From contig NZ_CP119391.1 of assembly GCF_031886125.1 (NCBI RefSeq), positions 2,294,001 through 2,358,000 on the forward strand: DNA of 64,000 nucleotides, in the 5' to 3' direction. A program made the translations under genes and the position numbers. Position 1 is the stretch's first letter. The number at the start of each line of letters is the position of its first letter. The notes below the pieces were generated by a model. That model was not told the DNA's origin and made no database searches. It saw only the letters and a list, made by a program, of their open reading frames with translations. Below, in pieces: positions 27,473-35,254 of this stretch. The stretch comes from Halomonas piscis (GTDB lineage: Bacteria > Pseudomonadota > Gammaproteobacteria > Pseudomonadales > Halomonadaceae).

Positions 27473-28198
27473 ATGAGCCAACAGCAGAATCTTCCCACTC
27501 GACTTCGGCCTATAGCCCCGCTATTCCTTCTCCTGCCTGGTCTTGCGCTGGCCGGCGGCAAGGCCACTCTGATAGAAGCCGGTCACTCCATGCCGATTGG
27601 CAATCAGATGATTGAAACGGGCCCAACCGAGATTTCCCTTACCTGGCAGGATGCCGATACGGTACGGATGGATTTTGACGAAGAGAGCTCGCTTTTCCGC
27701 CTTGACGGCAAGACATATACGGTAAGCCGCAGCGACGGCGAAGTAGAAGTCATCGATATAGGCGCCATGATTGAGATGATGCATTCCATGACTCACCAGG
27801 GAAAGAATCAGGAGGACAAAGACCCGTCCGACGCTCTTTTCTCAACCCAGGCGACCGGCAAAACTGAAACCCTAGCCGGCTTCAAGGGCCGAGTTTATCA
27901 GGTGCAGTCGAACCTTTTTGACGAAGACGAAGGGCCCGACGAGGTCGTCTTTACCGACGACCCTCTGGTCGTGGAAATGACCCACGCCTATTTCGGCGTG
28001 ATGGGCGGCATGGCCAGCAAGGAAACGAACCAGAGCTGGCTGGACGTTCTTCCCGACAAGGATCGAGGCCTGCTGCGCCTCGGCGATCAGCTGAGGCTCG
28101 AGTCGATCCAGCGCACCGACCCGCCCGCCTCCGTCTTTGAGCTACCTGCCCAACCAATGGATCTGCAAAGCCAGATGGGCAGCATGGGAGCGCCTTGA
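27473..28198 (+). CDS. Exported protein of unknown function
   Basis: A 241-residue protein with a signal peptide (LFLLLPGLALAGG, cleavage near residue 28), then a beta-rich acidic domain with repeated short charged segments (RMDFDEESSLFRLDGKTY). It resembles periplasmic proteins that carry lipoprotein-like beta-barrel fragments, but no family is assigned. It is the last chromosomal gene before the integrated element; a strong terminator follows at 28245. Confidence 0.7.
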   Translation: MSQQQNLPTRLRPIAPLFLLLPGLALAGGKATLIEAGHSMPIGNQMIETGPTEISLTWQDADTVRMDFDEESSLFRLDGKTYTVSRSDGEVEVIDIGAMIEMMHSMTHQGKNQEDKDPSDALFSTQATGKTETLAGFKGRVYQVQSNLFDEDEGPDEVVFTDDPLVVEMTHAYFGVMGGMASKETNQSWLDVLPDKDRGLLRLGDQLRLESIQRTDPPASVFELPAQPMDLQSQMGSMGAP

Positions 28199-28244
28199 CA
28201 CCTCTTGAGGTTGTTGGCTGCTCAAGGCCAGCGTATTCAGACAC

Positions 28245-28272
28245 AAAAAAGCCCGCTCGAGGCGGGCTTTTT
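28245..28272. terminator. Bidirectional terminator, ancestral terminator of tRNA-Ser
   Basis: AAAAAAGCCCGC, a TCGAG loop and GCGGGCTTTTT give a canonical terminator on both strands. On the plus strand it ends the unknown exported-protein gene. On the minus strand it lies 11 bases beyond the att core that matches the tRNA-Ser 3' end, so before integration it would have ended the tRNA-Ser transcript. Confidence 0.85.
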
Positions 28273-28282
28273 CGCTATGTTC

Positions 28283-28296
28283 TGGCGGAGGAGGAG
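28283..28296 (+). repeat. attL: duplicated 3' end of tRNA-Ser
   Basis: TGGCGGAGGAGGAG is identical to 36562-36575, the last 14 bases (including CCA) of the tRNA-Ser gene, in the same orientation. Adjacent sequence differs. The integrase gene begins 161 bases away. This defines the left end of an 8279-bp integrated element. Confidence 0.9.
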
Positions 28297-28335
28297 TCTG
28301 CCGCCGTCGCGTCTCACCATGTCTTAATCCCTACC

Positions 28336-28348
28336 AATTAAACCCACC
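28336..28348 (+). repeat. Left copy of a 13-bp arm-type repeat
   Basis: AATTAAACCCACC lies 40 bases inside attL. It matches AATTACACCCACC at 36348-36360, inside the right end, at 12 of 13 positions and in the same orientation. It may be an integrase or excisionase arm site. Confidence 0.45.
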
Positions 28349-28424
28349 ATATCAGCAACATACAGCCAACCCGCCCTTATTCTTGTCTCAAGGTGTCGCA
28401 ACCAATCGCCGCCGATGGTACTAT

Positions 28425-28435
28425 TTATGTTGGTA
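28425..28435 (+). promoter_or_regulatory. Shared 11-bp motif upstream of the integrase
   Basis: TTATGTTGGTA lies 23 bases before the integrase ATG. Identical copies occur at 36497-36507 and, inverted, at 33466-33476 in the capsid promoter. It is a candidate binding site for integrase or the AlpA-like regulator. Confidence 0.6.
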
Positions 28436-28457
28436 CGGATGATGGGGAGGAAAAGCG

Positions 28458-29741
28458 ATGCCAAAGGTAGCGAAGGAGTTAAGCGCGGCTGAAGTCAGGC
28501 GGCTACATACGCCCGGCTTCCATGCGGTGGGAGGCGTGTCTGGCCTCAACCTGCGCGTATCAGATAAGGCTGGCCGCTCGTGGATACTACGCACCGTCAT
28601 AGGCGGCAAGCGTCGTGACATTGGGCTGGGAGGTTTTCCCGACGTGACGCTGGCCGGTGCCCGTCAGGCAGCCAGAGAGGCCAAGGAGAAGATTCGCGCC
28701 GGTATCGACCCGGTAGCCGAGCGCCGGGAGCTGCGCAGCCAGCTAATAGCCCAGCAGGCACGGGAAGTGACCTTTGCCGCCGCCGCTGCCGAGGTGATGA
28801 AGAATAAGCAGGCCGAGGCCACGAACCCAAAACATGCTCAACAGTGGGCGAATACGCTCAAGACCTACGCTTTTCCGGTGCTGGGCAGAATGGCCGTTGC
28901 CGACATCGAGATAAGCCACGTTCTCAAGGTGCTGCGCCCGATCTGGGAAACCAAGACCGAGACAGCTACTCGCCTGCGCCAGCGTGTCGAGGCGGTGTTG
29001 GCATGGGCAACGGCCAACGGGCACCGCAGCGGCGATAACCCGGCGCAGTGGCGCGGCAACCTTGACGCGGTGCTGCCCAAGCCCAGCAAGGTCGCCAAGG
29101 CAAAGAACCATGCCGCCCTGCCCTATACCTGCGCTGCCGAGTTCATGGCCGACCTACGTACTCGTAACGGCCTGGCTGCCAAGGCGCTGGAGTTCACTAT
29201 CTTGACCGCCGCCCGCTCCGGCGAGATACGTGGTGCCAAGTGGGAAGAGATCGACCTTGCCAGCGGCGTCTGGACAGTGCCAGCCGAGCGCATGAAGGCG
29301 AAGGTAGAGCACCGCGTCCCGCTGTCTCCGTCTGCCGTGTCGCTGCTGGAGGCCCTGCCGCGCATGGAAGGCAACCCGCTGGTATTCCCGGCGCCGCGTG
29401 GTGGCGAGATGTCAGACGCCACGCTGGCCGCCGTCATTAAGCGCATGAACGGCAAGCGCCCCGAAGGCGAGGCATACAGCGACCCAAAGCAGGATGGCCG
29501 TCCTATCACCGTTCACGGCTTCCGTTCCACGTTCCGAGACTGGGCTGGCGAGAGCACCGCTTATCCCGGCGAGGCCATCGAGCAGGCGCTGGCGCATACC
29601 ATCCGCAACGCTGCCGAGGCCGCGTATCGGCGCGGTGACATGCTCGACAAGCGCCGCCGCCTGATGGCTGATTGGGCCGATTATCTGGCCGAGCCAGCCG
29701 GTAGCGCTGGCAGCGTGACGCCGATTCGCAAGGAGGCATGA
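28458..29741 (+). CDS. int: Tyrosine integrase of the satellite
   Basis: A 427-residue P4-type integrase. An N-terminal DUF4102-like arm-binding domain (about 1-95, with SWILRTVIGGKRRDIGLGGF) precedes the SAM-like core-binding domain (about 100-205) and the catalytic domain. Catalytic residues: R253 in TAARSGEIRGAKW, H353 and R356 in HGFRSTFRDW, H380 and nucleophile Y390 in AHTIRNAAEAAYRR. GGGGAGG precedes the ATG. The family inserts into tRNA 3' ends, which agrees with the tRNA-Ser att site. Its stop overlaps the next gene (ATGA). Confidence 0.96.
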   Translation: MPKVAKELSAAEVRRLHTPGFHAVGGVSGLNLRVSDKAGRSWILRTVIGGKRRDIGLGGFPDVTLAGARQAAREAKEKIRAGIDPVAERRELRSQLIAQQAREVTFAAAAAEVMKNKQAEATNPKHAQQWANTLKTYAFPVLGRMAVADIEISHVLKVLRPIWETKTETATRLRQRVEAVLAWATANGHRSGDNPAQWRGNLDAVLPKPSKVAKAKNHAALPYTCAAEFMADLRTRNGLAAKALEFTILTAARSGEIRGAKWEEIDLASGVWTVPAERMKAKVEHRVPLSPSAVSLLEALPRMEGNPLVFPAPRGGEMSDATLAAVIKRMNGKRPEGEAYSDPKQDGRPITVHGFRSTFRDWAGESTAYPGEAIEQALAHTIRNAAEAAYRRGDMLDKRRRLMADWADYLAEPAGSAGSVTPIRKEA

Positions 29742-30199
29742 AGATGGACTTATCCAACCCTTGGTATAACTTCGCCCACCACGTCAACAAAGGCGACTCA
29801 AGTAAGGCCGAGCTGGTTAGCCTGCTGCGCAGCGGCCACCCGATGCCCGTACAGATGCAGCCGCTGATAGCCGACTTGATGGAAGGCAAGCGGCGATACA
29901 GCAAGACCGGCCCGAAGGCTGTTATCAGTGGCCACTGGAGCCAGCAGATGGCTATACAGTCGGCGCTGCTAGGCGTGACGCGGTATCTACACACGCAAGA
30001 TGATGATGACCTTAGCGCCATCTGGTGCTTTCAGCGCCAGCCGAGCAGGGATGACCTAGAGCAGCTTGCCGCCGATGCCAAGGCAATCGAGATGAATGGC
30101 GGTAGCACCAGAGAGGCGGTGCTAGAGTTCGTTGCCGCTGGCTTTGATGTTTCCACTCGCACCCTGGAAAAGTACCTGAGCGACATGATGAAGGGTTAG
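29738..30199 (+). CDS. Satellite protein of unknown function
   Basis: A 153-residue soluble protein overlapping the integrase stop by 4 bases. The C-terminal part (about 95-153) reads like a small helical DNA-binding domain (STREAVLEFVAAGFDVSTRTLEKYLSD given in part: FDVSTRTLEKYL), with a likely helix-turn-helix character. The N-terminal part, NPWYNFAHHVNKGD, is not recognised. A second ATG at 29744 is possible. In P4-like elements this position can hold excision or regulatory genes; the role here is open. Confidence 0.75.
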   Translation: MKMDLSNPWYNFAHHVNKGDSSKAELVSLLRSGHPMPVQMQPLIADLMEGKRRYSKTGPKAVISGHWSQQMAIQSALLGVTRYLHTQDDDDLSAIWCFQRQPSRDDLEQLAADAKAIEMNGGSTREAVLEFVAAGFDVSTRTLEKYLSDMMKG

Positions 30200-30242
30200 C
30201 ACCCCCAACCCTTCGGGGAGTTATCAGCCCGCCCATAGAAAA

Positions 30243-30277
30243 ATGAACCTGTCGCAATTCACAAAAGGCAGGTTCAT
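30243..30277 (+). promoter_or_regulatory. Palindrome covering the alpA ribosome-binding site
   Basis: Arms ATGAACCTG (30243-30251) and CAGGTTCAT (30269-30277) are perfect 9-bp inverted repeats. The right arm contains the GGCAGG ribosome site of the regulator gene that starts at 30281. It can act as a repressor operator or as an RNA hairpin hiding the ribosome site. Confidence 0.65.
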
Positions 30278-30280
30278 ACC

Positions 30281-30472
30281 ATGGATACCAATACCCTACT
30301 GTCAGACAAGCGCCTTGCCAACCGGCTTGGCGTATCCCGCGCCACTATCTGGCGCTGGGCTAAAGCTGACCAACTACCCCGCCCCGTAAAACTTTCGCCC
30401 GGCTGCACCCGCTGGCGCCTTGCCGACATTGATCAGTGGCTGGCCGAGCTGTCCGGGGAGGTGGCCAAATGA
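30281..30472 (+). CDS. alpA: AlpA-family transcriptional regulator
   Basis: A 63-residue MerR-type winged-helix protein: LLSDKRLANRLGVSRATIWRWAKADQLPRPVKL followed by TRWRLADIDQWLAEL is the AlpA/excisionase signature (first part RLGVSRATIWRWAK is the HTH). Such proteins control excision and late-gene activation in P4-like satellites and PICIs. The gene overlaps the next by 4 bases. The palindrome just upstream suggests autoregulation. Confidence 0.93.
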   Translation: MDTNTLLSDKRLANRLGVSRATIWRWAKADQLPRPVKLSPGCTRWRLADIDQWLAELSGEVAK

Positions 30473-30885
30473 AGCCCAACAACGAGAAAAGCCCCGCGCT
30501 GGCGGCCACCAGCGGCGAGGCTCAAGGTAATGCATCTGACACCCATCATTCTAGCCGCTGCCCAACCTTCCCGACAAGCGAACATGGCCGCGCCGTGCTG
30601 GGCTGCCTACTGACCGGCGGCAAGGTTGACCAGTACAGCTACTACCAGACGACCGGCCACCCGCTTGTTGACTTCAGGACACGGGTGTCTGAGCTGTCCC
30701 GTGACCACTATTGGCCTATTGATGGGGAGTTCCACGAGACCCAGGACTTTAACGGCGAGCCGCGCCGCGTGAAGCGCTACTGGCTGGATCGTGCCGAGCT
30801 GCTGGCGCTGTTTGAGCGCTGCCCCAGCCTGAAGCACCGCTGCGAGGTTTTCTCGGACAAGTTCAGGCAGGAGGGCAAGGCATGA
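30469..30885 (+). CDS. Winged-helix-like satellite protein
   Basis: A 138-residue protein. After a low-complexity N-terminus (about 1-35), the segment EHGRAVLGCLLTGGKVDQYSY, RTRVSELSRDHYWPI and VKRYWLDRAEL resembles the HTH_39 winged helix often found beside AlpA and primase genes of phages and islands. It is coupled by 4-base overlaps to alpA upstream and the zinc-ribbon gene downstream. A DNA-binding role in replication or regulation is inferred. Confidence 0.72.
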   Translation: MKPNNEKSPALAATSGEAQGNASDTHHSSRCPTFPTSEHGRAVLGCLLTGGKVDQYSYYQTTGHPLVDFRTRVSELSRDHYWPIDGEFHETQDFNGEPRRVKRYWLDRAELLALFERCPSLKHRCEVFSDKFRQEGKA

Positions 30886-31328
30886 GCACTTCAACTGCTG
30901 ATGTTTATCGTTTCCTCGACCGCCTCGACAAAGTGCAGAGCAAAGGCCCAGAGCGCTGGGCCGCCTGCTGCCCGGCGCATGATGACCGTGGCCCGTCCCT
31001 CAGCGTTCGCGTGGCCGATGATGGAAAGCTGCTAGTCCATTGCTTCGCCGGATGCGGTGCCGCTGATGTTGTGGCCGCCGTCGGCCTGGAGCTGTCCGAC
31101 CTGTTCCCGAAGCGCGATAGCGACACATGGGGCCGCCCGGTGGCGGCTACTCAGCGTTGGGTGCCGCGTGACGTACTGGCCGCCGTGGCCCGTGAGGCGC
31201 TCATAGCGGTGATGGCCGCTGAGGCTACCCACCGTGGCGAGTCGCTGTCTGACGATGATCTACAGCGCCTGTCAGTCGCTGCTGGCCGCTTACGCAGCGC
31301 GGCCAGGGAGGTCGGCTATGAGCTTTGA
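30882..31328 (+). CDS. CHC2-type zinc-ribbon primase-like protein
   Basis: A 148-residue protein. Residues 25-70 form a primase-type zinc-binding domain: CCPAHDDRGPSLSV with C30 and H33, and LLVHCFAGCGAADV with C54 and C58. A helical C-terminal half follows. The TOPRIM catalytic domain of full primases is absent. It overlaps the helicase gene, and the two presumably work together at the satellite origin. Confidence 0.86.
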   Translation: MSTSTADVYRFLDRLDKVQSKGPERWAACCPAHDDRGPSLSVRVADDGKLLVHCFAGCGAADVVAAVGLELSDLFPKRDSDTWGRPVAATQRWVPRDVLAAVAREALIAVMAAEATHRGESLSDDDLQRLSVAAGRLRSAAREVGYEL

Positions 31329-32886
31329 GGATAAGGGCGCCTCATTCCTCGACGCCGCCGCCAATGCGGTGCCACTTCGAGATGATTCAGCCGTTTCATA
31401 CGACGACGTTCTAGCCGCCGCCCAGGCGCTCGGGAAAGACTCGACACCGGAAGCTATCGGCAAAGTGGTGGCCGACGCTGCCGGGCTAGGCGGTATCGCC
31501 AAGCGGCGCGTACATGAGGCTATCAAGGAAAGTACCGGGCTGCCATTCAGCGCCATGAAGGCCGAGGAAAGCCAAGAGCAGGAGGAAGGCCCAAGCGAGC
31601 TGGAGCTGGCCGAGGCGCTGGTGTCTGAGATCGGCCCCGAGAACGTGCTGGCTGACCATAATTTCGTCTGGAGGTGGCGAGATCGTGGCGTCTGGCAGCG
31701 GCTGGAGGATCGTTCCGTTAAGCAGATGGCTCAGCGGCATATTGCCGACAGACTGGAAGGCGTCAGGAAGTCCAACGTGGACAGCGTGGCCGACTTGTTC
31801 AAGAACGAGATATTCAAGGACTCGCACCAGTTCGACGTCGGCCCGCCGGAATGCGTAAACACCCCGACAGGCGAGCTAGTGCTAGACCCGGCTGGATTCT
31901 GGAGCCTAGAGCCTCACACCCGAGAGCACTACCGGACAACACAAGTCCCGGTGGCATATGACCCCCAGGCCACCGCGCCGCAGTTCGAGCGCTTCTTGGC
32001 CAGTACCTTCGAGGGCGACCCAGACGCGGCAGACAAGCGCCAAGTGGTGCTAGAGATGATGGGCTATACCCTGATGGCGCATTGCCGGTATGAAAAGTTC
32101 ATCACCTTGGTAGGCAGTGGCAGTAACGGTAAGAGTGTGCTGATGGACGTGCTCAAGGCGCTGGTGGGCAGCGAGAATACCGCCGCTGTGCAGCCGTCAC
32201 AGTTCGGAAGATCGTTCCAGCGGGCACACATGGACGGCAAGCTAGCCAACGTCGTGACCGAGATTCCCGAGGGCAGCGTGATTGATGACGCGGCACTGAA
32301 GGGCATCACGTCAGGCGAGGCAACCACCGTCGAGCACAAAAACAAAGACCCCTACGTGATGCAGCCGTTCGCCACCTGCTGGTTCGGCACCAACCACATG
32401 CCGCACACACGGGACTTCACCGGTGCATTCTTCCGTCGGGCTATCGTCGTGGAGTTCAACAACAAGTTCAGCCCTGAGCAGGGCAACTGTGATCCGCTGC
32501 TAAAAGATAAGCTGCTAGCCGAGCTGCCCGGCATCCTCAACATGGCGCTGACGGCTTACGCAGGTGTCATGGAGACGGGAGGTTTCACCATGCCCGCAAG
32601 CAGCAGACATGCTATCGGGAAGTGGCGCATGGAGTCGGATCAGGTGGCACAGTTCGTGGATGCAGCGTGCATTGTTGGCGACGTTGCGCCGGTTGATCGC
32701 TGGGCGCCGCAAGGGCTGTATAACCAGTACCGCATCTGGGCAGACAACAACGGCATCAATAAGAAGATCGGCCAGCGCAAGTTCCTAGATCGTCTGGCGA
32801 CATTGGGCCACCCCGTCGAGAAGAGAGGCGGGAGGCGATACGTCGAGGGGCTGAGGTATGACAGCGCCGCATTCTTGGGAGCATAG
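31318..32886 (+). CDS. P4/D5-type SF3 helicase (phage/plasmid primase family)
   Basis: A 522-residue replication protein. The N-terminal third has a D5_N-like region (ENVLADHNFVWRWRDRGVWQ, then CVNTPTGELVLDP). The SF3 ATPase follows with Walker A GSGSNGKSVLMD near residue 266, Walker B-like VVTEIPEG, and sensor-type WFGTNHMPHTRD. A C-terminal winged helix is likely (INKKIGQRKFLDRLATLG). AGGGAGG precedes the ATG at 31318, which overlaps the zinc-ribbon gene. It should unwind the iteron region located directly downstream. Confidence 0.92.
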   Translation: MSFEDKGASFLDAAANAVPLRDDSAVSYDDVLAAAQALGKDSTPEAIGKVVADAAGLGGIAKRRVHEAIKESTGLPFSAMKAEESQEQEEGPSELELAEALVSEIGPENVLADHNFVWRWRDRGVWQRLEDRSVKQMAQRHIADRLEGVRKSNVDSVADLFKNEIFKDSHQFDVGPPECVNTPTGELVLDPAGFWSLEPHTREHYRTTQVPVAYDPQATAPQFERFLASTFEGDPDAADKRQVVLEMMGYTLMAHCRYEKFITLVGSGSNGKSVLMDVLKALVGSENTAAVQPSQFGRSFQRAHMDGKLANVVTEIPEGSVIDDAALKGITSGEATTVEHKNKDPYVMQPFATCWFGTNHMPHTRDFTGAFFRRAIVVEFNNKFSPEQGNCDPLLKDKLLAELPGILNMALTAYAGVMETGGFTMPASSRHAIGKWRMESDQVAQFVDAACIVGDVAPVDRWAPQGLYNQYRIWADNNGINKKIGQRKFLDRLATLGHPVEKRGGRRYVEGLRYDSAAFLGA

Positions 32887-33249
32887 GGACGATACAGGGA
32901 CGCAACGAAACCCAAGCCTGGCCACTGAGCCGGGCTTTTTTGTGGCTGTAGGGACGAAACGGGACAGGATAGGGACGCTATAGGGACGATACTTTTTCGT
33001 TCCGTCCCTGCTGCAACCCGCATGGCTGCGGGCTTAGTGACCAAATAGGGACGATAGGGACGATACTTTTAACTCCTTATGTCACGAGAGCAAAACATAT
33101 ACCCCATATATCTTTCGCTCAGATATTAAAAGGTGTGAAAACTTGCGTCCCTTCCGTCCCTATTGAGGCTGTAACCCGCATGGCTAGGGGCTTTGCGCAG
33201 GGACGATGCGGCTTTTGTTGCGTCCCTCCTTGCGTCCCTATTGCGTCCC
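32886..33249. other. Iteron-rich putative replication origin
   Basis: GGGACG occurs eight times on the plus strand (32886, 32897, 32951, 32972, 32983, 33048, 33057, 33200), plus a GGGACA at 32961. CGTCCC occurs six times (33003, 33146, 33155, 33221, 33233, 33244). The fuller consensus on the left is ATAGGGACGATA. An AT-rich stretch (33061-33140) separates a mainly direct array from a mainly inverted one. AACCCGCATGGCT is repeated at 33015 and 33173. Position after the helicase gene fits an origin bound by that protein. Confidence 0.8.
32915..32941 (+). terminator. Terminator after the helicase gene
   Basis: AGCCTGGC (32915-32922), a 6-base loop and GCCGGGCT (32929-32936) followed by a T-run. 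It closes the integrase-to-helicase transcription unit and lies inside the iteron region. Confidence 0.8.
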
Positions 33250-33460
33250 AACCGCCGAAGGGTGTCAGTCGAAGTGACCCCGCTGCACTTTGCCACCACT
33301 GGTGGAATCGCCGCCGCATCATCGCCACGTCTGCACCGCCGCTGCACCCCTACCCTGGTGCCTGATACCACGACGTTAGCAGGCTATCGAACACGGCTTA
33401 TGGCGGAGATATTATCCGCTTAAAAAGGCTATTTTACGCTGTTTAAGACACGATCAATGC
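33250..33460. other. Gene-free region between origin and capsid promoter
   Basis: No supported gene is visible. A 76-codon ORF (33193-33423) is mostly made of the CGTCCC repeats and lacks a ribosome site. Confidence 0.5.
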
Positions 33461-33489
33461 TTGAATACCAACATAAATACCATCATAAT
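33461..33489 (+). promoter_or_regulatory. Sigma70-like promoter of the capsid module
   Basis: TTGAAT (33461-33466), a 17-base spacer and CATAAT (33484-33489) form a good promoter 42 bases before the scaffold-like gene. The inverted copy of the shared 11-bp motif (33466-33476) overlaps the -35 edge and spacer, where a bound regulator would block or alter initiation. Confidence 0.7.
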
Positions 33490-33530
33490 AGAGGGCGATT
33501 AACACGATAAAAGCACGAGGTATCACGCTG

Positions 33531-34031
33531 ATGGCTGAACAACACGACGAACTGCACCGCCTGCGCTCGCACGCCGATGACCTGCTGACTGAGGTAAAGG
33601 CCGTGAAGAAGGAGCGCAACGAATTGCGCGAACAGGTAGAGGCACTGACTGGCGAGCGTGACGCCGCCCAGGGCGAACTGAACCGCGTCACCGTGGAAGA
33701 ACCGCGCCGCGCCGTATTCGAGGAAGTGGCAGCGAAGCCGGAAGTAGCCGACGCGCTTGAACGTGAAGTGCTGCACCATGCCGACATTGCCGACGATGGC
33801 GCGCTGCTGGACAAGGCAGGCGAACCGCTCAAAGGCGAGGATGGCGAGCCGCTGAGCTTTGGTGAGGCTGGTATTCAGCACCTCGCAACCACCGTAGCGC
33901 CCGCGCTGATGGGCATGATTCGTCCGATCAACAAGTCAGTAGGCGGCGGCGCGCCCGGCTCACGCGGCGGCAACCCGCCCACGACCAGCCAGGCAGTGAA
34001 AACCAAGCCCAGCCCGTACGGCCTCAAGTAA
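33531..34031 (+). CDS. Putative capsid scaffold-like protein
   Basis: A 166-residue hydrophilic protein. An N-terminal coiled coil (about 1-60, with heptads such as LLTEVKAVKKERNELREQVE) is followed by an acidic middle and a Gly/Pro-rich tail ending SPYGLK. It sits directly upstream of the major capsid gene, where phages encode scaffolds, and shares its promoter and terminator. Sequence alone does not prove a scaffold role. It has no protease motif, so it would act uncleaved or need a helper protease. Confidence 0.65.
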   Translation: MAEQHDELHRLRSHADDLLTEVKAVKKERNELREQVEALTGERDAAQGELNRVTVEEPRRAVFEEVAAKPEVADALEREVLHHADIADDGALLDKAGEPLKGEDGEPLSFGEAGIQHLATTVAPALMGMIRPINKSVGGGAPGSRGGNPPTTSQAVKTKPSPYGLK

Positions 34032-34162
34032 AAACACCGCGCCCTGCTGGCCGTCAGTGATGGCAGGCAGGGTGCAGTCGCACCGCCTCCCGTGGGGGCA
34101 AGCAACGCGCCGCAAGTCGCTGCGCAGCTAGAACCCTAAGCAACCCCACAGAGGTTTATCAC

Positions 34163-35155
34163 ATGAGCACAGTACGCCTTAGCGACGTCATTCAGCCGGT
34201 CGAGTTTTCGGCCTACGTCGCACAGAACACCGCCGTTAAGTCGGCACTGGTACAGAGCGGCATCATGGCGCGGAACAACGCCATTGAAGCCCAGCTAAAG
34301 GCCGGTGCCGATTCCTTCACAATCCCGGCGTGGCTCGATTTGTCCGACGATGAAGCGTCTATCGTTTCAGACGACCCGGATCAGCTGTCCACGCCCGGCA
34401 AAGTCGGCACCACAAAACAGCGCGTTCGCAAGGCTTATCTTGCGAAGTCGTGGGCCGCGATGAACATGGCAAGCGAATTGTCGGGCTCCAACGCGATGGC
34501 GCATATCCAGAACCGCGTCACGGCGTACTGGGAGCGCCAACTCCAGGCGCGTCTGGTCGCTTCGCTTCAGGGCATCATTGCCGACAATGAAGCGTCAGAC
34601 TCCTCAGATATGCTCAACGACATTAGCGAAGAAGCAGACGAAGCCGCGAAGCTGACTGCCGAAGCCCTGATCGACACCGTGGGCACCCTTGGTGACAGCA
34701 TGTCTAGCGTGGTTGCGCTGTGCTGCCACAGCGACGTATTCCGGTATCTGCTCAAGCTCGACGCTATCGAGTACCTGCCCCCGTCTGAAGGCAGCCTGAG
34801 TCTGCCGACATGGCGCGGACTCGCCGTGGTGTACGACGACGCCATGCCCGAAGAAGCCGGCGTTTATACCACCGCGCTGTTCGGCCAGGGTGCCGTTGCC
34901 TACGGCGTCACCGCCCCGCGCATTGCCGATGGAACCGAAGTCGAGAGCCTGCCCGCGTCAGGCAACGGCGGCGGCCAGCAAGTGCTCCACAGCCGTCAGA
35001 ACCTGGCCGTGGCGCCTGCCGGGTTTTCATTCGACGACACCGCTACCACTGGCGACAGCCCGAGCATTGCAGAACTTCGCGACGCTCAGTCGTGGAAACG
35101 CACCGCAGAGGATCGCCGCAACGTGCCGATGGCCTTCCTACGCCACAAAATCTGA
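34163..35155 (+). CDS. Major capsid protein, HK97 fold, Gp13-like
   Basis: A 330-residue protein resembling phage coat proteins of the Gp13-like major capsid family. Family-like features in order: DVIQPVEFSAYVAQNTAVKS, ALVQSGIMARN, the FTIPAWLDLSDDEASIVSDD segment, LSTPGKVGTTKQ, MASELSGSNAMAHI, YWERQLQARLV and LPTWRGLAVVYDDAMP. Its length is normal for the family, and no frameshift or internal stop is seen. AGAGG precedes the ATG. It is the only structural virion gene clearly recognisable in the element. Confidence 0.85.
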   Translation: MSTVRLSDVIQPVEFSAYVAQNTAVKSALVQSGIMARNNAIEAQLKAGADSFTIPAWLDLSDDEASIVSDDPDQLSTPGKVGTTKQRVRKAYLAKSWAAMNMASELSGSNAMAHIQNRVTAYWERQLQARLVASLQGIIADNEASDSSDMLNDISEEADEAAKLTAEALIDTVGTLGDSMSSVVALCCHSDVFRYLLKLDAIEYLPPSEGSLSLPTWRGLAVVYDDAMPEEAGVYTTALFGQGAVAYGVTAPRIADGTEVESLPASGNGGGQQVLHSRQNLAVAPAGFSFDDTATTGDSPSIAELRDAQSWKRTAEDRRNVPMAFLRHKI

Positions 35156-35217
35156 TTTTGTTAGCCGCCGGGTTTAGCCGCCCGGCACCTCAGCGCCGGC
35201 GGGTAGTCGCCGGCTTT

Positions 35218-35243
35218 GCCCTGGCCGTGCCGGGGCTTTTTTT
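35218..35243 (+). terminator. Terminator after the capsid gene
   Basis: GCCCTGGC (35218-35225), CGT loop and GCCGGGGC (35229-35236) followed by seven T residues. With the promoter at 33461 it makes scaffold-like plus capsid genes a discrete two-gene transcription unit. Confidence 0.88.
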
Positions 35244-35254
35244 AAGGTGACGCC

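Noticed and set aside
33193..33423. A 76-codon ORF in the origin region of the satellite
   Set aside because: Its first part is made of CGTCCC iterons and no ribosome site precedes it.
33531..35155. The capsid genes as part of a gene transfer agent or full prophage
   Set aside because: No portal, terminase, protease or tail genes accompany them, and the att-bounded element with its own replication module explains them better.
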